Notes under the pieces: model-generated
Databases searched by the model: none
Seen by the model: only the letters and a program-made list of their open reading frames with translations
What the model was told of the DNA's origin: nothing
From: Flavobacterium sp. SUN052
GTDB taxonomy: Bacteria; Bacteroidota; Bacteroidia; Flavobacteriales; Flavobacteriaceae
DNA length: 64,000 nucleotides
Assembly: GCF_028867935.1 (NCBI RefSeq)
Contig: NZ_JAPQNS010000018.1
Span: forward strand, 62,001-126,000
Direction: 5' to 3'
Part shown: positions 7,820 to 17,026 of the stretch, in pieces
Position numbering within the stretch: position 1 is the first letter of the stretch
Layout of the letters: each line of letters opens with the position of its first letter
Made by a program: the position numbers and the translations under genes

Positions 7820-8700
7820 AAAACGAAGCAGGCAGCAGTTTGCCATTGGGACTAAAGAGAGCGAAAGTTGCGTATGCGAAACCCGTTTGGTTGCTGTGGT
7901 TGTGTATTTTTGGTTATGATCTACCTGCACAAACGGCCGTTCTCGATTCGGTTTATCAGCTCCGAACCGGCCGTGAAATTATCTTACTAGGAGCCGGGCT
8001 TGTTGCCAACGGAGGGGCCATGCTGGTCCGTCAAGGGGTTATTCCGTTCACGGCCGTTCAGATTGACGAAATAAACCCGGGTAGGATCAATGCTTTTGAC
8101 CGGGGCGCCATTAAGCACTGGTCACCTTCGGCGGCACGCTTCAGCGACATTACGCTGCTCGGTACGGTTGGTCTGGTGGGGCTAACGGGTTTGCCCACGC
8201 TCCGGCAAAAGAAATGGTTTACTGTACCGCTAATGTATGCCGAGACGATGTTGTTGACCGTTGGTGTGCAGGATTTTGTAAAATTTACAACCCTTCGGAC
8301 AAGGCCCTTTGTCTATAATGCGAATGCACCCTTGTCGGAGAAAATAGGTATCGACGCCCGTCGATCGTTTTTTTCAGGTCATTCGGCGATCTCATTTGGC
8401 TCGGCGGTTTTTGCGTCTACCGTGTTCGGCCATTATTTTCCGGCATCTAAACTAAAGCCAGTGGTTTGGGCTGGATCGTTGGCCCTGGCCACCACCACCG
8501 CGGTTTTGCGCTATGAAGCGGGCAAGCATTTTCCCAGCGATATACTGGTGGGTGCTGCATTCGGGTCGGCTGTAGGCTGGCTGGTGCCTTACCTGCATCA
8601 GCGCAAGCCACATCGAAAGGGCAAATCTACTAACGTAACCGTGCAGCCTTGGAGTAACGGGATTGCCAATGGTATGTATGTACAGGTACGCTTGAATTGA
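7816..8700 (+). CDS. PAP2 family membrane phosphatase
   Basis: 294 residues if started at the TTG at 7816, which overlaps the preceding TGA; TTG codons at 7840 and 7846 are alternatives. An N-terminal hydrophobic segment ends in DLPAQT, a likely signal-peptide or anchor. All three PAP2 signatures are visible: KFTTLRTRPF (motif 1), SFFSGHSA (motif 2) and RYEAGKHFPSD (motif 3, with catalytic His and Asp). Such enzymes dephosphorylate lipid phosphates such as undecaprenyl diphosphate, phosphatidate or lipid A, in or at the membrane with the active site outside. The substrate cannot be told from the sequence. Confidence 0.85.
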   Translation: MKNEAGSSLPLGLKRAKVAYAKPVWLLWLCIFGYDLPAQTAVLDSVYQLRTGREIILLGAGLVANGGAMLVRQGVIPFTAVQIDEINPGRINAFDRGAIKHWSPSAARFSDITLLGTVGLVGLTGLPTLRQKKWFTVPLMYAETMLLTVGVQDFVKFTTLRTRPFVYNANAPLSEKIGIDARRSFFSGHSAISFGSAVFASTVFGHYFPASKLKPVVWAGSLALATTTAVLRYEAGKHFPSDILVGAAFGSAVGWLVPYLHQRKPHRKGKSTNVTVQPWSNGIANGMYVQVRLN

Positions 8701-8702
8701 GT

Positions 8703-8710
8703 TATTTTTG
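8703..8710 (+). promoter_or_regulatory. Possible -7 box for metF
   Basis: TATTTTTG fits the Bacteroidota primary-sigma -7 consensus TAnnTTTG and ends 7 bases before the metF ATG. No TTG stands at the proper -33 distance, so this may be a weak promoter giving a nearly leaderless transcript, or chance. Confidence 0.35.
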
Positions 8711-8717
8711 CGATAGC

Positions 8718-9677
8718 ATGACCAAAATTACTGACCATATTCGTAACGCAAATGGGAAAACCATTTTCTCGATTGAAGTAATTCCGCCCATTAAAGGTGA
8801 TAATCTCAAAAACCTGCTCGACAATATTGAGCCGCTGATGGAGTTCAAACCGCCGTTTATTGACGTGACCTACCATCGCGAAGAATACATTGAGCGGCCT
8901 ATGCCCGACGGTACCATCCAGAAAATTGTGACGCGCAAACGCCCTGGCACGGTGGGTATCTGCTCGGCCATCATGCACCGGTTTGGGGTTGATCCCGTGC
9001 CGCACGTATTGTGTGGCGGATTTACCCGCGATGAAACCGAAGATTTCCTGATCGATCTTCACTACCTGGGTATCGACAATGTGCTGGTGCTTCGGGGCGA
9101 TCCGGCCAAACCGTTCAGCACCTTCAAAGCCAAAGAAAACGGCTACTCGTATGCCAGCGAACTGGTGGAGCAGGTCACTAACATGAACCGGGGAGTTTAT
9201 CTGCACGAAGAAGATACGGCACTCGCACCCAGCAACTTTTGCATTGGCGTAGCGGCCTACCCCGAAAAACATTTCGAAGCTATTGACCACGATACCGATT
9301 TCGATTTCCTCAAAAAGAAGATCGACAAAGGGGCCGATTACATTGTCACCCAAATGTTTTTCGATAATGCCCGGTACTTCGATTTTGTGGCTCGGTGTCG
9401 CGAACACGGTATCACCATCCCGATTATTCCCGGCCTGAAACCACTCAGCACCCGTCGGCAATTGGAGATTCTGCCTAAACTTTTCCATCTTCACATGCCC
9501 GATGATCTGGTGAAGGCCGTTGAAGCGTGCGAAAACGATACGCAGGCCCGGCAAGTAGGTATCGAGTGGGGTATTCAGCAATCGCGAGAATTGATGGCTG
9601 CTGGCGCTCCGGTATTGCATTATTACACCATGGGGAAAGGCGATAACGTAGCAAAAATTGCCCGCGAAGTATTCTGA
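8718..9677 (+). CDS. metF: 5,10-Methylenetetrahydrofolate reductase MetF
   Basis: 319 residues from the ATG at 8718. It is a complete TIM-barrel MetF: FSIEVIPP near residue 17 (the usual FSFEFFPP, with the catalytic Glu), VTYHREEYIERP, VLRGDPAKP near residue 137, and FCIGVAAYPEKHFEA, which is diagnostic for methylenetetrahydrofolate reductases. The enzyme is an FAD protein that makes 5-methyl-THF for methionine synthesis in the cytoplasm. The insert around RPMPDGTIQKIVTRKRP is usual in Bacteroidota members. It follows the PAP2 gene by only 17 bases. No SAM riboswitch was recognised upstream. Confidence 0.95.
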   Translation: MTKITDHIRNANGKTIFSIEVIPPIKGDNLKNLLDNIEPLMEFKPPFIDVTYHREEYIERPMPDGTIQKIVTRKRPGTVGICSAIMHRFGVDPVPHVLCGGFTRDETEDFLIDLHYLGIDNVLVLRGDPAKPFSTFKAKENGYSYASELVEQVTNMNRGVYLHEEDTALAPSNFCIGVAAYPEKHFEAIDHDTDFDFLKKKIDKGADYIVTQMFFDNARYFDFVARCREHGITIPIIPGLKPLSTRRQLEILPKLFHLHMPDDLVKAVEACENDTQARQVGIEWGIQQSRELMAAGAPVLHYYTMGKGDNVAKIAREVF

Positions 9678-9724
9678 CCTCACAAAACGCTTTCCTTACC
9701 AATCAACTTATTAATCAGTCTATC

Positions 9725-10156
9725 ATGATGCGTAACGCACTTTGGCTATTCGCTTGCCTGTTTAGCTTGTCAACCCTCAGCTTTGCCCAAGAACTTCCGA
9801 GCCCCACTCCCGATATGGCAACGGTTGTGTTCTACAGAATACCGCAGTTTGCGGGTGCTACGACCAATTTTACGGTACGTGCCAATGGTGCCGAATTATG
9901 CCGACTCAGCAACAAACGGTATTTTGTGTCTAAACTAAAGCCGGGTAAAGTCGATTTTTCAACGGTAGCTGGTGGTCTCAACATTCCCGATAAAGAAGTG
10001 CTTAGCCTCGATCTGGAAGTCAACAAAGTCTACTACGTTCAAGGCGACATGAAAACGAGACTCATGACGCAGAAACTGGTGCTAACCGAAGTGACGGAGT
10101 CTACTGCCAAGAAAAAGCTGCCCGATATGAAATTAGACAACTGCATGAAAGAGTAG
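9725..10156 (+). CDS. Secreted DUF2846-like protein
   Basis: 143 residues. A signal peptide ends at TLSFAQ (about residue 22). The mature part begins ATVVFYRIPQFAGATTNF and contains a YFVSKLKPGKVDF segment, the pattern of DUF2846-type domains: small beta-sandwich proteins, often lipoproteins, with no assigned activity. There is no lipobox here, so the protein should be periplasmic or secreted. Two ATGs stand in tandem (9725 and 9728); either may start it. It sits between metF and the GH32 gene in the same direction, but function cannot be inferred from them. Confidence 0.7.
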   Translation: MMRNALWLFACLFSLSTLSFAQELPSPTPDMATVVFYRIPQFAGATTNFTVRANGAELCRLSNKRYFVSKLKPGKVDFSTVAGGLNIPDKEVLSLDLEVNKVYYVQGDMKTRLMTQKLVLTEVTESTAKKKLPDMKLDNCMKE

Positions 10157-10203
10157 TAGCGATCTGGGTTGTTTCCTTATCTTGTTTAAACGCTCAATTT
10201 TGT

Positions 10204-11736
10204 ATGCGAATATTTAATACGTATTGTTTCATTATTGGGTGCTTGGGCTGTTTGGTGGAGGGTAGTTATGCCCAAACCGCGTCGGACACTGCTTATTCGC
10301 AACCGTTCCGCAATCAGGTGCATTTTTCGCCCCGGCAAAACTGGACCAACGACCCAAACGGACTCGTATTCTATGATGGCGAATACCACCTCTTTTTTCA
10401 GTACAACCCGCTCGGTATTCGGTGGGGTCACATGACGTGGGGACATGCCGTGAGCCCCGACCTGATGCACTGGAAAGAACTGGCCCCGGCCATTACAGAA
10501 GATACCGTAATGGCGTTTTCGGGTAGTGTGGTTGTGGATGAGCGCAATACCAGTGGCTTTGGCCGTGATGGGAAAGTGCCGCTGGTTGCTGTTTATACGG
10601 GACACAAGGAAGGAAATCAGAGTCAGTTTTTGGCGTATAGCCTCGATAAAGGCCGTACCTGGACAAAATACGCGGGCAACCCCGTCCTCGACCGAAATCA
10701 AAAAGACTTCCGCGATCCTAACGTTTTCTGGCATGAACCGTCAGGGCAATGGATTATGTCGGTAGTCTTACCCCATGAGCAACGCGCTTTGTTTTATGGA
10801 TCGCTCAACCTGAAAAACTGGACTGAGTTAGGTGATTTTGCCGTCCCGAACAAAGCGTTGGGCATCTGGGAATGTCCCGCTCTCATGCGTGTTTCAATGG
10901 CTGACGATAGCACCGGAAAGGAGCAAAAATGGGTCCTGCTGATATCGGTGGGCGACGGTGCTATTGCAGGCGGGTCGGGCATGCAGTACTTTGTCGGCGA
11001 CTTCGATGGGAAGCGATTTATCGCGCAGGATACTATGACTCGCTTTCTGGATTATGGCAAAGATTACTACGCAGCCATTCAGGTTAACAACCTCGACCGG
11101 CCCGTTACCATTGGCTGGATGAATAACTGGCAGTATGCTAACGACATACCCACTTCGCCATTTCGCGGAGCCATGACCATGCCGCGCGAGTTGAGCCTTC
11201 GTCGGTTGCCGACCGGCTACGTGCTTCAGCAAACGCTGGACAGAGAAATTGCGGTCATTCAGGGAAACGAAACGCAGATAGCGGTAATCAAAGGTATTGA
11301 CCATACCAAAGAAGCCAACGATTTTGTGAAGGATGCCGATGCTTTCGAACTGATGATCCGGGGTAGCGTGGGCAATTTTGGTGTAAAGCTGAAAACCGGT
11401 CCGAACGAAGAAACGGTGATTGGGTATGACTCTACCAAAAGGGAAGTATATGTTGATCGAACCAAATCGGGCCGAATAACCGACAATCCCAAGTTTTCGG
11501 CACGGACCACGGCTCCATTTGTAGTAGAAGCACCATCGGGTCAGAAAACGGCCAAACCCCAGTTGACGCTGCATATTGTGGTAGACCGGGCCTCTATCGA
11601 AGTGTTTGTAGATGGGCAACAACCAGTTACCATGACAAACCAGATTTTTCCATCCTCGACCAAGCCCCAACTGGAATTTTTTGGCAAAACACTTCGCTCT
11701 ATCGAACTCCGTCGGTTAGATTCCGTCTGGAAATGA
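10204..11736 (+). CDS. Glycoside hydrolase family 32 (levanase/fructan hydrolase)
   Basis: 510 residues with a signal peptide ending at SYAQ (about residue 24). The GH32 five-bladed propeller motifs are all present: WTNDPNG with the nucleophile Asp50, FRDP with the transition-state Asp171, and WECP with the acid/base Glu223. A C-terminal beta-sandwich (about residues 360-510) contains ASIEVFVDG, as in invertase/levanase enzymes. It should hydrolyse beta-fructosyl links in sucrose, inulin or levan outside the cytoplasm. No SusC/SusD, fructokinase or transporter lies beside it, so it is a stand-alone fructan enzyme. The N-terminal signal contains cysteines but no clean lipobox. Confidence 0.93.
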   Translation: MRIFNTYCFIIGCLGCLVEGSYAQTASDTAYSQPFRNQVHFSPRQNWTNDPNGLVFYDGEYHLFFQYNPLGIRWGHMTWGHAVSPDLMHWKELAPAITEDTVMAFSGSVVVDERNTSGFGRDGKVPLVAVYTGHKEGNQSQFLAYSLDKGRTWTKYAGNPVLDRNQKDFRDPNVFWHEPSGQWIMSVVLPHEQRALFYGSLNLKNWTELGDFAVPNKALGIWECPALMRVSMADDSTGKEQKWVLLISVGDGAIAGGSGMQYFVGDFDGKRFIAQDTMTRFLDYGKDYYAAIQVNNLDRPVTIGWMNNWQYANDIPTSPFRGAMTMPRELSLRRLPTGYVLQQTLDREIAVIQGNETQIAVIKGIDHTKEANDFVKDADAFELMIRGSVGNFGVKLKTGPNEETVIGYDSTKREVYVDRTKSGRITDNPKFSARTTAPFVVEAPSGQKTAKPQLTLHIVVDRASIEVFVDGQQPVTMTNQIFPSSTKPQLEFFGKTLRSIELRRLDSVWK

Positions 11737-11800
11737 CTTACTCTAAAGACTTTAGAAACTACATAGTGCACGTTGAACTTCTGCCATTGCTGGAAAAACT

Positions 11801-12235
11801 ATGAAACACATCCTTACTCTTGTCTTACTCTTTATCCTGACGCATGTTAAGGCGCAATCTGCTGATGAAAAAGCTATTGTGGCCGTTGAAAAAGCCCGCT
11901 TTGACGCTCAGGTTTCTAAAAATGCTGATGTCCTAAACCAAGTGTTGGCCGAGGATATGGTTTATGTTCACTCTAACGGAAATGTGGATAACAAACAATC
12001 GTACATTCAGTCGATTAAAGACGGAAGCTCGACGTATAATTCCATTGATGTTCAGGAACAAAAGATCCGGTTATACGGAAATATGGCTATTGTTAACGGC
12101 GTATGCTATATCAAACGCCCCCTAGTGGATGGCAAAAATAACGACCTGAAACTGCGCTACACTGATGCGTATGTAAAAAAAGACGGCCGCTGGCAGATGG
12201 TTACTTGGCAGTCGTTCAGGATGCCAACTCAGTAA
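11801..12235 (+). CDS. Secreted NTF2-like (DUF4440) protein
   Basis: 144 residues with a signal peptide ending at VKAQS (about residue 19). The mature 125 residues match the NTF2-like DUF4440 pattern: an N-terminal helix with FDAQVSKNADVLNQVL, the LAEDMVYVHSNG strand, and a C-terminal DAYVKKDGRWQMVTWQS. These cone-shaped domains bind small molecules or act as enzymes; none can be assigned here. The gene is single, followed ten bases later by the perfect palindrome at 12245-12300. Confidence 0.8.
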   Translation: MKHILTLVLLFILTHVKAQSADEKAIVAVEKARFDAQVSKNADVLNQVLAEDMVYVHSNGNVDNKQSYIQSIKDGSSTYNSIDVQEQKIRLYGNMAIVNGVCYIKRPLVDGKNNDLKLRYTDAYVKKDGRWQMVTWQSFRMPTQ

Positions 12236-12244
12236 AAACGCATA

Positions 12245-12300
12245 ACTAAAAACAAAGAAGGGGGCCAATTGTACAATTGGCCCCCTTCTTTGTTTTTAGT
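12245..12300. terminator. Perfect 56-base palindrome, bidirectional terminator
   Basis: Every base of 12245-12272 pairs with 12273-12300 (28-bp arms, centre GT/AC). The core is GAAGGGGGCCAATTG with its complement, and T runs follow on each strand. It fills almost the whole gap between the convergent stops at 12235 (NTF2-like) and 12309 (DUF892), so it should stop transcription from both sides. Confidence 0.9.
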
Positions 12301-12308
12301 CGGATCAA

Positions 12309-13106
12309 TCAAATTCCGCTCGACCCACCCAATGTCGCGTCACGACTTGGACTATATCGTGGCGTCGGTGCATCATCTTCTGCTGGCGAGTTATCATCAT
12401 ACTCTACGCCACCTGCCGTAGCGCCTGTGCCAAAAGCACCACCTGTATATCCCAGCGTGCCAGAGCCTGCTGCCAATGTTGAACCGGCAATGGCCTCGTT
12501 TTCAACACGGTCGATGTCGCGATAGCGGTCATACGAATCATTATTGTCGTCATTATCTCGTTCGCTAGCGGCTCGGTTGTTGATAAATGACTCAGCTAAC
12601 TGCGTCAGTTTTTTATCTGTATTTTTCTCTTCGTCCAGCGTCTGTTGTAGCAATTGAGCGGCTTCATTATAGCCTAGTACATGCGCCAATGTTACCACTG
12701 AGCCATAGGCGGCAATTTCATGGTGTTCAACTTTTTGAGCAGCCATTATCAAACCTGCATCCCTGGTTAGTGAACCTGATTCCGTGTTTGAGATAACCCG
12801 TTGTCCATCGTCGGCTAGGCCATCAATAGCATTGCAGGTGCCTTCCTCTGCCGAAACACCTAAACTGTCGAATACACGCTCCAGGCGAGTCCGCTGATTG
12901 CGCGATTCTTCCTGATGGTGCAGGAAAGCGCTGCGTACTTCGTCTGTGGTAGCTGCGTCAGCCTGATCGCCAAGTGCGTCAATTGCCTGACCCTCGGCAT
13001 AATAAATGTCTTTCAATTCGGAGATAAACAGACTTTTCAAGCCTTCTCCGGTGTCTGTGTCGTTTCCGCTAAAGAAATTCGACACACGATCCATGAACGA
13101 TGCCAT
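12309..13106 (-). CDS. DUF892 ferritin-like stress protein
   Basis: 265 residues. Residues about 20-175 are a four-helix DUF892 (YciE/YciF-type) ferritin-like domain: LKSLFISELKDIYYAEGQAI, then FLHHQEES, CNAIDGL, and AAQKVEHHEIAAYGS, with Glu/His residues placed as metal ligands. The remaining 90 residues are acidic and Gly-rich (SERDNDDNNDSYDRYRD and later), probably disordered. The family is induced by stress in many bacteria and is thought to bind iron or to act like a rubrerythrin; that role is inferred. The C-terminal tail is longer than the family minimum. Its promoter should lie in 13107-13290, but no clear boxes were found. Confidence 0.85.
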   Translation of the reverse strand: MASFMDRVSNFFSGNDTDTGEGLKSLFISELKDIYYAEGQAIDALGDQADAATTDEVRSAFLHHQEESRNQRTRLERVFDSLGVSAEEGTCNAIDGLADDGQRVISNTESGSLTRDAGLIMAAQKVEHHEIAAYGSVVTLAHVLGYNEAAQLLQQTLDEEKNTDKKLTQLAESFINNRAASERDNDDNNDSYDRYRDIDRVENEAIAGSTLAAGSGTLGYTGGAFGTGATAGGVEYDDNSPAEDDAPTPRYSPSRDATLGGSSGI

Positions 13107-13427
13107 AATGATTGTGTTTTAAGGTTTTGTTGAACTACACAACCTTTGCCCAATTTCTATGCCGAAGCTGATTTACTGCGAGTTAACTAGCGAAAGCAGG
13201 TTCCCATTGAGGTGTAAAATCTACAATTTGAGTAGAGTTATTCCCCTGTTTTAAACGTGCCATTTCGAACGGTTTAGCGGCATAAAGTGTTAGTATGTTA
13301 CAATCCTGTTTACATGGTGGGAGTCGTTTGCCGGGCGTTGTTTGTGCGGCATTCTATTCTTTTGCGTCTATCTTTGGCGCAAAGCAACGAAGGATTGTGG
13401 GGTACGCATCAACCTGAAAGCCTAATT
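13107..13427. promoter_or_regulatory. Divergent intergenic region DUF892/topA
   Basis: 321 bases without a convincing gene. For topA, TATCTTTG at 13369-13376 fits the -7 consensus, with TTTG at 13341-13344 as a rather distant -33 (24-base gap); the transcript would start near 13383, about 45 bases before the ATG. The reading frame upstream of the topA ATG stays open to 13287 but is not conserved-looking. Nothing clear was seen for the DUF892 gene. Confidence 0.4.
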
Positions 13428-16112
13428 ATGTCAAAGAACTTAGTCATAGTGGAGTCGCCTGCCAAGGCAAAAACCATTGAAGGCTACTTAGGAAAAGATT
13501 TTACCGTTCGGTCGAGCTATGGCCACGTTCGCGACCTGCCCAAAGATGGGTTAGCCGTTGATGTGAGCAATGGTTTTATGCCCGCTTACGAGGTTTCACC
13601 TGATAAGCGTCAGTTAGTCAGTGAGTTAAAGAAAATGGCAAAAGCTGCCGAAGAAGTCTGGCTCGCAACTGACGATGACCGCGAAGGAGAAGCGATCTCG
13701 TGGCACCTCAAAGAAGCCCTGGGCCTCCGCGACAATACCAAGCGGATTGTGTTTCGGGAGATTACCAAAAACGCCATCCTCAATGCCATTGGTCAGCCAC
13801 GTTCCATTGACATTGACCTTGTTAATGCGCAGCAGGCCCGCCGTGTTCTCGACCGATTGGTAGGTTATGAATTGTCACCTGTTCTTTGGCGGAAAATTAA
13901 AGGTGGTAGCACCGGACTTTCGGCCGGTCGTGTACAGTCGGTTGCCTTGCGGCTGGTTGTGGATCGCGAACGCGAAATCGAGAAACACCAATCTAAATCC
14001 AGCTTTAAAGTAACGGCTCAGTTTGTGGTTGATGGTGGCAAGATTCTGAATGCCGAATTAGCCAAGAACTTTGCTAGTGTCGACGAAGCAAGGGGTTTTC
14101 TTAATCAGTGCGTAGGCGGCATTTTCACGATCAAGAATCTTGAAACGAAGCCCACCAAAAAATCACCTGCTCCCCCGTTTACGACGTCAACCTTGCAGCA
14201 GGAGGCATCCCGCAAAATGGGTTATGCTGTTGATCGCACGATGAAACTGGCTCAGGGATTGTACGAAGCTGGTAAGATTTCGTACATGCGTACCGACTCA
14301 ACCAGTCTTTCGCAGGAAGCTATTGACAAAGCAACTGCTGAGATTCAGACTGAGTTTGGGCCAAACTACGTACAGACTCGTCAGTACAAAACCAAAAACG
14401 AGTCGGCTCAGGAAGCACACGAAGCCATCCGTCCTACGAATTTCAACGACCGGGGAGCAGGTGCCAACAAAGACGAAAAACGCCTGTACGAACTGATCTG
14501 GAAGCGGGCCATTGCCTCGCAGATGGCCGACGCCCAGTTGGAACGTACAACGGCTACCATATTAATTTCCTTCCGTAATGGCGCTGCGCCAGTAGCTGTT
14601 CAAGCGAACTCGCTGGACGATAGTCCGTTCGATATGCCAGTTGCTACTACGGCAACAGAACCTCGCTCGTACCCCAATGAATTGGTAGCTCAGGGTGAGG
14701 TGATCAAGTTTGACGGTTTCTTGCGCGTGTATTTGGAGTCGAAAGACGACGAAGATGAGGAGAGCAAGGGCATGTTACCCCCGCTCCGCGTTGGGCAGGT
14801 GCTGGATCTGGGACAGATGAAAGCGACTGAGAAATTCTCGCGTCCGCAACCACGCTATGCCGAAGCCAGTTTGGTGAAGAAGCTGGAAGAAATGGGCATC
14901 GGTCGACCATCCACGTATGCACCAACCATCTCGACCATTATAAACCGGGGTTACGTAACGAAAGCTGACCGGGCAGGGCAGGAGCGCGCTTTCCGCGAAA
15001 TCACACTGGCTCAAAATCAGGTGACTGAGAAAGCGGGTAAAGAGATGTATGGCTCCGAGAAAGCCAAACTCTTCCCGACCAACACGGGTATGGTAGTTAA
15101 CGATTTCCTGGTCGAGTACTTCCCCGACATTGTCGATTTCAAGTTTACAGCCAATGTTGAGAAGGACTTTGACGAGATCGCCAGTGGCCGTCGCGATTGG
15201 AAACAGATGCTGGAGGGCTTCTATGACCCGTTTCACAAGAACATCGAAGAAGTGCAGGGGTCTGATTCTGTATCGTTTAAGACAGGTGCCCGCGAATTAG
15301 GCCTTGATCCCAAAACGGGTAAGAAAATGTCGGCTCGTTTGGGTCGCTACGGTGCCTTTGTGCAGATTGGCGAATCAACGGATGATGAGAAACCTATCTA
15401 CGCCAACCTGCGCGACAATCAGTTGATTGAGACCATTACCTTGCAGGAGGCTTTGGATTTGTTTGCCTTGCCACGTGAAGTGGGCTTCTTCGAGGATCAG
15501 CCAATGACCATTGGCATCGGCAAGTTTGGTCCTTATGTACGTCACGATGGTAAATACGTGTCGCTTACAAAAGAAGACGATCCCTACACGATTACGGAAG
15601 AGCGAGCCATTGAGCTGATTCAGCAAAAAAGGGCCGAAGCTGTCAGCGAATCGATTGGTGAGTTTGAAGGTAAGCCAGTAACAACGGGCAAAGGTCGTTT
15701 TGGTCCGTATGTGAAGTATGAGGATAAATATATCTCGTTGCCAAAAGGGGAGCAATTGGGTCAAATCACCCTTGAACGCGCCATTGAACTAATTGCTCAA
15801 AAGCGTCAGGCCGAGGCCAACAAGTTTATTAAGGAGTTTCCTGAAAACCCGAGTGTTAAGATTGTCAATGGTATGTATGGCCCCTATCTGGCCGTAGGCA
15901 AGCGGAACGTTCGTATCCCGAAAGAAACCGACGCAGCCTCGCTTACGCTGGAGGAATGCTTGGCGTTGGCGGGCGAACCTGCCGAAGGAGCGGCAAAAAA
16001 GGCTCCGGCCAAAAAAGCCGCGGCTAAAACCGCCACTAAAAACACGGCTGCCAAAACAACTGCTGCCAAGAAAGCTGCCCCAGCTAAAAAAGCAGTAGCA
16101 AGTAAGAAATAA
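13428..16112 (+). CDS. topA: DNA topoisomerase I TopA
   Basis: 894 residues from the ATG at 13428; 47 further upstream codons are open but unlike TopA. The start is fixed by MSKNLVIVESPAKAKTIEGY, the TOPRIM opening. TOPRIM metal motif TDDDREGE lies at residues 81-88, and the catalytic tyrosine is Tyr286 in ISYMRTDST. GxxGLSAGRVQSVALRL follows the type IA pattern. After the core come repeated Topoisom_C_Rpt units (GKFGPYVRH, GRFGPYVKY, GMYGPYLAVG) and a Lys/Ala-rich histone-like tail (about 860-894), probably for DNA binding. I saw no CxxC zinc ribbons. The enzyme relaxes negative supercoils. A 34-bp-arm hairpin follows. Confidence 0.97.
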   Translation: MSKNLVIVESPAKAKTIEGYLGKDFTVRSSYGHVRDLPKDGLAVDVSNGFMPAYEVSPDKRQLVSELKKMAKAAEEVWLATDDDREGEAISWHLKEALGLRDNTKRIVFREITKNAILNAIGQPRSIDIDLVNAQQARRVLDRLVGYELSPVLWRKIKGGSTGLSAGRVQSVALRLVVDREREIEKHQSKSSFKVTAQFVVDGGKILNAELAKNFASVDEARGFLNQCVGGIFTIKNLETKPTKKSPAPPFTTSTLQQEASRKMGYAVDRTMKLAQGLYEAGKISYMRTDSTSLSQEAIDKATAEIQTEFGPNYVQTRQYKTKNESAQEAHEAIRPTNFNDRGAGANKDEKRLYELIWKRAIASQMADAQLERTTATILISFRNGAAPVAVQANSLDDSPFDMPVATTATEPRSYPNELVAQGEVIKFDGFLRVYLESKDDEDEESKGMLPPLRVGQVLDLGQMKATEKFSRPQPRYAEASLVKKLEEMGIGRPSTYAPTISTIINRGYVTKADRAGQERAFREITLAQNQVTEKAGKEMYGSEKAKLFPTNTGMVVNDFLVEYFPDIVDFKFTANVEKDFDEIASGRRDWKQMLEGFYDPFHKNIEEVQGSDSVSFKTGARELGLDPKTGKKMSARLGRYGAFVQIGESTDDEKPIYANLRDNQLIETITLQEALDLFALPREVGFFEDQPMTIGIGKFGPYVRHDGKYVSLTKEDDPYTITEERAIELIQQKRAEAVSESIGEFEGKPVTTGKGRFGPYVKYEDKYISLPKGEQLGQITLERAIELIAQKRQAEANKFIKEFPENPSVKIVNGMYGPYLAVGKRNVRIPKETDAASLTLEECLALAGEPAEGAAKKAPAKKAAAKTATKNTAAKTTAAKKAAPAKKAVASKK

Positions 16113-16144
16113 GCATAAAAGACATCGCTTGCGCGATAAGATTA

Positions 16145-16230
16145 GAACACGGATTAAACGGATTAGGCGGATTTTCACAGATAAAATTATTAGTCCGTGA
16201 AAATCCGCCTAATCCGTTTAATCCGTGTTC
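16145..16230. repeat. 34-bp-arm inverted repeat, probable terminator and dispersed repeat
   Basis: 16145-16178 and 16197-16230 are exact reverse complements (34 bp) around an 18-base loop. The arm has internal periodicity (GGATTAAACGGATTAGGCGGATT, shown here as GGATTAAACGGATTAGGCGG plus ATT), the style of the GGATTA-type intergenic repeats found in Bacteroidota. It lies between topA and the sirtuin gene and may end topA transcripts. A fragment nearly identical to its right end (AATCCGTGTTC then TATTTAT) recurs at 29881-29898 upstream of the DUF885 gene. Confidence 0.75.
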
Positions 16231-16255
16231 CTATTTATTTTCGTATCTTAACTGT

Positions 16256-16951
16256 ATGGAATCAAAACCCAAAATAGTGGTATTGTCCGGTGCAGGCATT
16301 AGCGCCGAAAGTGGTTTGGCCACGTTCCGTGATGCCGATGGGCTGTGGGAAAATTATAGCATTGAAGACGTTGCTACGGCCACTGGCTGGGTACGAAATC
16401 CCACGCTGGTTCAGGAGTTTTACAACAAACGCCGGAAGCAAGCACTGGAAGCACAACCTAACGCAGGGCACAAAGCGTTGGTAGCACTGGAGGAAAAATA
16501 CGACGTAACAATCATCACGCAGAATGTTGACAATCTGCACGAGAAAGCAGGTTCATCTAAAGTAGTACATCTGCACGGTGAACTATCGAAAATGCGCAGT
16601 TCGGGCGACGCCAGTTTGGTGTATGACATTGAAGGCGATGAAATTAAAATGGGCCAGTTGTGCGAAAAAGGGTATCAGCTCCGCCCGCATATTGTCTGGT
16701 TTGGAGAGGAAGTGCCGATGATGGAAGTTGCTTTTGAGATTACACAGGAGGCCGATATTTTCATTGTTGTGGGTACGTCGCTGGCGGTGTATCCAGCGGC
16801 TGGGCTGGCCTATGCAGTGCCCCGTGGTGTGCCCATTTTTGTGGTTGATCCTAACACACCCGACATGAAAAAAACGCCCAACGTTACCTTCATTGCGGAG
16901 CCAGCCACCACAGGATTGACTAACCTAGCCGAGCAGTTATTATCGCTGTAA
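16256..16951 (+). CDS. cobB: NAD-dependent protein deacylase (sirtuin, CobB-like)
   Basis: 231 residues. Sirtuin motifs: GAGISAESGLATFR (residues 13-26), TQNVDNLHEKAG (89-100) and catalytic His107 in HLHGEL. Tyr56 and Arg59 (FYNKRR) form the YxxR pair of class III sirtuins, which in SIRT5 and E. coli CobB binds succinyl or malonyl lysine; so desuccinylation is likely besides deacetylation. Only one Cys follows the HG motif (QLCEKGY), so the usual four-Cys zinc site is missing, a variant seen in short bacterial deacylases. It removes acyl groups from protein lysines with NAD in the cytoplasm. Neighbours give no further hint. Confidence 0.88.
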   Translation: MESKPKIVVLSGAGISAESGLATFRDADGLWENYSIEDVATATGWVRNPTLVQEFYNKRRKQALEAQPNAGHKALVALEEKYDVTIITQNVDNLHEKAGSSKVVHLHGELSKMRSSGDASLVYDIEGDEIKMGQLCEKGYQLRPHIVWFGEEVPMMEVAFEITQEADIFIVVGTSLAVYPAAGLAYAVPRGVPIFVVDPNTPDMKKTPNVTFIAEPATTGLTNLAEQLLSL

Positions 16952-17026
16952 ACCAGAATAGGGTCATTAAGTAGTCATTTGTAGTCACTCGCAGACATTG
17001 GGTGTTAATAGGCAAACGACCTGTCG

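Noticed and set aside
8598..9683. Open frame of 361 codons opposite metF
   Set aside because: Lies wholly antisense to a textbook MetF; its sequence has no domain and many repeated Phe/Val/Gly patterns caused by the codon use of metF.
10894..11670. Open frame of 258 codons opposite the GH32 gene
   Set aside because: Antisense to a well-supported enzyme; no start context, no domain.
13287..13427. N-terminal extension of topA
   Set aside because: Frame is open but unlike any TopA, and the promoter-like TATCTTTG lies inside it.
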